64,000 nucleotides of DNA from contig NZ_FOAV01000001.1 in assembly GCF_900109745.1 (NCBI RefSeq), forward strand, positions 186,001-250,000. The letters are read 5' to 3'. The notes under the pieces were generated by a model. That model made no database searches and was not told the DNA's origin. It was given only the letters and a program-made list of their open reading frames with translations. This document shows, one piece after another, positions 61,082-64,000 of the stretch. A program made the position numbers and the translations under genes. Origin of the DNA: Roseateles sp. YR242. Lineage in GTDB: Bacteria > Pseudomonadota > Gammaproteobacteria > Burkholderiales > Burkholderiaceae_C. Position 1 is the first letter of the stretch. The number at the start of each line of letters is the position of its first letter.

Positions 61082-62146
61082 TCAGCGCGCTGGGCGCATG
61101 GCCTGCTGCCCCTGGGCCACCAGGGATTCCATCAACAAACCGGCGTTCAGCGGATGCTCGGCGTGCCGCGCCGCTTGCTGAAGGGTACGCGCCCATTGGT
61201 CCAACGCGGTTCGCACAGCGGGCAGTTTCGGCAATGCGTCACGCGGGAAGAAGCCGGGCGAGGCCCCATGGGCGATCCGCATCAGGTCGTGCACCAGGCG
61301 TTGCATGGCGGCGATGGCGCGCGGAACCGGCCAATCGGTCAGGGCCTGGGCTTCGCCCCGGGCGATCCGGCGGGGCAGTTCCAGCCAGGTCTTGGCGGCA
61401 ATGCCCTCTTCGCTCCAGAGCAGCGCTTCCTGCGGGCGGCCGCCGGTGGCGGCGAGCAGCACGTCCGGGGTCTCCACCCCCTGGCTGGTCAGCCAGGCGA
61501 GGGCCGCGTCACGGGCCGGCAAGGCCATCTGCAAGGGCTGGCAGCGGCTGCGGATGGTGGGCAGCAGTTGCTGCGGCGCTGCACTGGCCAGCACAAATCG
61601 CAGCAAACCCGCCGGCTCTTCCAGCGTCTTGAGCAGCGCATTGGCCGCCACGGTATTCAACGCTTCGGCGGGGTACACCACCACCACCTTGGCCTTGCCA
61701 CGCGCCGCGCTGACCTGGGCAAAGGACAGCACCTGGCGCACCGCCTCGATCTTGATCTCCCGGCTGGGCTTGGCCTTGCTGGCCTTGGGTTCCGCCCCTT
61801 CGGCGTCCATGGCGCCAAATCCCAGGGGTTCACGCAGGGCTTCGGGCAGCAGCACCTGAAAGTCCGGGTGGGAGCGCGAATGCAGCAGGCGGCAACTGGC
61901 GCACTGGCCGCAGCCGGGCTGGTCCGGCGCGGCACGGCCTTCACACAGCCAGGCCTGGGCCAGCAGCAGGGCCAGGTCGAACTGGCCGACACCGGCGGGG
62001 CCCTGTAACAGCATCGCATGGCTGCGACCCTGGGTGAGCGCCTGCTGCAATGGCGCCGCCAGCCAGGGCAGCGGCAGTTGGCCGTTGGCGGCCAGGCCGG
62101 TGATGTCGGTATCGGAATCTGAAGCGGACGCCATGGTGCTCACCAT
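61082..62146 (-). CDS. holB: DNA polymerase III subunit delta'
   Basis: 354 residues. Clamp-loader delta' with a non-catalytic P-loop ([10 protein letters not shown], no Lys), a zinc module (LCEG with CGQCASC), and the SRC-like motif [12 protein letters not shown]...[16 protein letters not shown], which is the arginine finger region. The start overlaps the end of tmk. Position between tmk and pilZ is conserved. Confidence 0.95.
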   Translation of the reverse strand: MVSTMASASDSDTDITGLAANGQLPLPWLAAPLQQALTQGRSHAMLLQGPAGVGQFDLALLLAQAWLCEGRAAPDQPGCGQCASCRLLHSRSHPDFQVLLPEALREPLGFGAMDAEGAEPKASKAKPSREIKIEAVRQVLSFAQVSAARGKAKVVVVYPAEALNTVAANALLKTLEEPAGLLRFVLASAAPQQLLPTIRSRCQPLQMALPARDAALAWLTSQGVETPDVLLAATGGRPQEALLWSEEGIAAKTWLELPRRIARGEAQALTDWPVPRAIAAMQRLVHDLMRIAHGASPGFFPRDALPKLPAVRTALDQWARTLQQAARHAEHPLNAGLLMESLVAQGQQAMRPAR

Positions 62147-62751
62147 CCCCGCGCTTGCAGCGCCCGGATCACCTGCTCACCGACCCCGTCAATGGACTGG
62201 CTGGCATCGATCCGCACAAATCGGTGCGGCGCCTCCTTGGCACGGCGCGCGTAAGCGGCGCGCACGCGGGTGAAGAAATCCAGGTCCAGTTGTTCCAGAC
62301 GGTCCGCTTCGCGAGCCTGGGCACGGCGGGCTGCGGCCACCGCCGGATCCACGTCGAACCAGAAGGTCAGGTCGGGTTCGCGGCCCTGCTGGACCCAGCC
62401 GGCCAGCGTGTTGAGCACCTGCCAGTCCATGCCGCGGCCGCCGCCCTGGTAGGCGAAGCTGGCATCGGTGAAACGGTCACACAGCACGGTCTGGCCCAAC
62501 GCCAGCCCCGGCGCGATGACGCGCTGGAGATGGTCCCGGCGGGCGGCGAACACCAGCAGCGCTTCGGTCAGACCATCCATGTCCTGGTGCAGGAACAGCG
62601 CGCGCAGGGATTCCGCCAGCGCGGTGCCACCGGGCTCACGCGTCTGGACCAGGCTGGCGCCTCGCTGGCGCAGATGTTGCGCTACCCGTTCGACATGGGT
62701 GGACTTGCCGGCCCCGTCGATGCCTTCAAAGGTGATGAATCTGCCGGTCAC
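62140..62751 (-). CDS. tmk: thymidylate kinase
   Basis: 203 residues from the GTG at 62751 ([18 protein letters not shown]), where the P-loop lies at the normal distance from the N-terminus. Other motifs: [16 protein letters not shown] with the DRx motif, and [15 protein letters not shown]. It makes dTDP from dTMP. Overlaps holB by seven bases. Confidence 0.95.
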   Translation of the reverse strand: MTGRFITFEGIDGAGKSTHVERVAQHLRQRGASLVQTREPGGTALAESLRALFLHQDMDGLTEALLVFAARRDHLQRVIAPGLALGQTVLCDRFTDASFAYQGGGRGMDWQVLNTLAGWVQQGREPDLTFWFDVDPAVAAARRAQAREADRLEQLDLDFFTRVRAAYARRAKEAPHRFVRIDASQSIDGVGEQVIRALQARGW

Positions 62752-62785
62752 GGCTGTTTTTTCCGCTCTTGTCCGTCCGCGCGGC

Positions 62786-63898
62786 TCAGTGGCCACGCTG
62801 GTATTTGTTGACCGCGCGATTATGCGCGGCGAGGTCGTCGCTGAACTGGCTGGTCCCGTCCCCACGGGCCACGAAGTACAGCGCCTTGGAGGGCGTCGGG
62901 TGCAGGGCCGCCTGCAGCGAGGCGAGGCCCGGCATGGAGATCGGTGTGGGCGGCAGGCCGCCGCGCAGGTAGGTGTTGTAGGGTGAGTCGGTCTGCAGGT
63001 GGATCTTGCGCAGGTTGCCGTCAAAGCTGTCGCCCAGGCCGTAGATGACGGTGGGGTCGGTCTGCAGCGGCATGCCCACCTTGAGCCGGTTGACGAACAC
63101 CGCCGCCACCAGGCCCCGGTCCGCCGCCGCGCCGGTTTCCTTTTCCACGATGGAGGCCAGCGCCAGCGCCTCTTCCGGGCTGCGCAGGGGCAGGCCGTCG
63201 CTGCGGCCGGCCCAGGCGCTCTCCAGCCGCTTGCTCATGAGCGCATAGGCGCGTTTGAGCACCGTGATGTCGCTCACCCCGCGGCTGTAGGCGTAGGTGT
63301 CGGGGAAGAAGCGCCCCTCGGCTGGCAGGCCGGGCGCGCCGATGGCGGCCATGAGCTCGGCGTCGCTCAAACCCGCGGTGGTCTGTTTCAGCGCGGGAGC
63401 GGCGGCCAGGGCGGCACGCAGCTGGCGGATGTTCCAGCCCTCGATGATGCGCAATTGCTCCAGGGTCTGGTCACCCTTGACCATCTTGTCCAGCAGTTCG
63501 CGGGGGGTGATGCCGCCATGCACCTCGTAGCTGCCGGCACGGATCTTCCGGGCCTGGCCGGACCAGCGGAACCACTCATACAGCAGCCGGGCATCGCTCT
63601 GCACACCCGCGCCCACCCAGGCCTGGGCCACCTGCAGCGGCGGCGTGCCGGGCTCGATGGAGAGCTCCACGCTGGGCCGCGCCAGGGCCAGCGGCTGCTG
63701 CAACCACCAGAACCCCAGGGCCGCCGCCCCGCCGGCCAGCAGCACACACGCGAGCACCAGCCTGGCCAGCCAGCGCCCAACGCCCGCGCTCCCAGAGCCT
63801 GTGTGGGCCCGGGATCCCCGTTTTTTTGACTTGTTTCCTGCTCGTGCCAAGACCGGACACCCTCTATGAAATGCGGGGCTGATGATAATCGGGCCCAT
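62786..63898 (-). CDS. mltG: endolytic transglycosylase MltG (YceG)
   Basis: 370 residues if started at the ATG at 63898. One membrane helix ([20 protein letters not shown]) anchors it. The catalytic Glu lies in [26 protein letters not shown], followed by [14 protein letters not shown] and [24 protein letters not shown]. It terminates glycan strand synthesis. The first ~16 codons overlap the divergent ygfZ start codon, so a later start such as TTG at 63850 is possible. Confidence 0.92.
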   Translation of the reverse strand: MGPIIISPAFHRGCPVLARAGNKSKKRGSRAHTGSGSAGVGRWLARLVLACVLLAGGAAALGFWWLQQPLALARPSVELSIEPGTPPLQVAQAWVGAGVQSDARLLYEWFRWSGQARKIRAGSYEVHGGITPRELLDKMVKGDQTLEQLRIIEGWNIRQLRAALAAAPALKQTTAGLSDAELMAAIGAPGLPAEGRFFPDTYAYSRGVSDITVLKRAYALMSKRLESAWAGRSDGLPLRSPEEALALASIVEKETGAAADRGLVAAVFVNRLKVGMPLQTDPTVIYGLGDSFDGNLRKIHLQTDSPYNTYLRGGLPPTPISMPGLASLQAALHPTPSKALYFVARGDGTSQFSDDLAAHNRAVNKYQRGH

Positions 63899-64000
63899 GA
63901 CCGAGATTTCCCGCCCAACCTCGCCAGCGTCGCCCGCCTCCCTGGCCGGCGCTGTCCGCCTGACCGACTGGGGCGTCATGCGCGCCCAAGGGGAAGAATC
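63897..64000 (+). CDS. ygfZ: YgfZ/GcvT-like folate-binding protein (3' end outside window)
   Basis: 34 residues are visible: [13 protein letters not shown]..., then VRLTDWGVMRAQGEE, which matches the N-terminal L-x-x-x-G-v-x-x-x-G segment of YgfZ proteins involved in iron-sulfur cluster maintenance. Divergence from mltG is the standard Burkholderiales arrangement and supports the call. Confidence 0.75.
   Translation, partial: MTEISRPTSPASPASLAGAVRLTDWGVMRAQGEE

Overview
This is a high-G+C chromosomal segment from a betaproteobacterium, almost certainly Burkholderiales and most like the Roseateles/Mitsuaria/Rhizobacter group. Three things suggest this. The type III secretion genes are of the Hrp2 type seen in Ralstonia, Burkholderia and Xanthomonas (hrpB1, hrpB2, hrpB4, hrpB5 and hrpB7 beside hrcJ, hrcN, hrcT and hrcC). 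The housekeeping run mltG-tmk-holB-pilZ-tatD lies divergent from ygfZ. Three pectin-degrading enzymes are present. Together they point to a plant-associated bacterium. The genus is an inference.

Layout. 1-18,860 is one half of an hrp/hrc type III secretion island. A long minus-strand gene run (12,499 down to 372) encodes secretin, inner ring, rod/pilin candidates, a harpin-like protein, lipoprotein ring, stator, ATPase and HrcT. A partial secretion chaperone enters from the left edge. To the right lie a divergent Hpa2-like lytic transglycosylase, an HrpG-like regulator, an unrecognised 548-residue protein (candidate translocator or effector) and a large winged-helix/STAND ATPase regulator. 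Two PIP/hrp_II-type promoters lie back to back at 12,529-12,698. The AraC-type activator they imply (HrpX/HrpB) is not in the window. 18,860-19,800 is non-coding with a 22-bp tandem repeat. 19,800-29,070 holds a two-component system and a sugar-uptake operon: outer-membrane porin, ABC transporter, glucokinase.

29,070-41,200 is mixed: a membrane protein, a UvrD-like helicase, an exported protein, an orphan LuxR-type regulator facing an isochorismatase-like hydrolase/XapX/amidohydrolase/DoxX gene set across a perfect 24-bp palindrome, a dienelactone hydrolase and elongation factor G. 41,270-55,000 is accessory: a secreted nuclease, rhamnogalacturonan lyase and acetylesterase, an unusual 829-residue two-Rossmann flavoprotein with an injection-system-effector-like N-terminus, a propeller-amidohydrolase, small envelope proteins and a lipoprotein pectate lyase. 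55,000-58,900 has an AraC/SDR pair, outer-membrane proteins and a small hypothetical. 58,876-64,000 is conserved housekeeping.

A dispersed palindromic element of about 35-45 bp, with a core like CTGCATCAC..CGCG..CCGAGG, occurs in intergenic gaps at least five times plus one partial copy. I saw no tRNA, rRNA, CRISPR array or intact insertion sequence.
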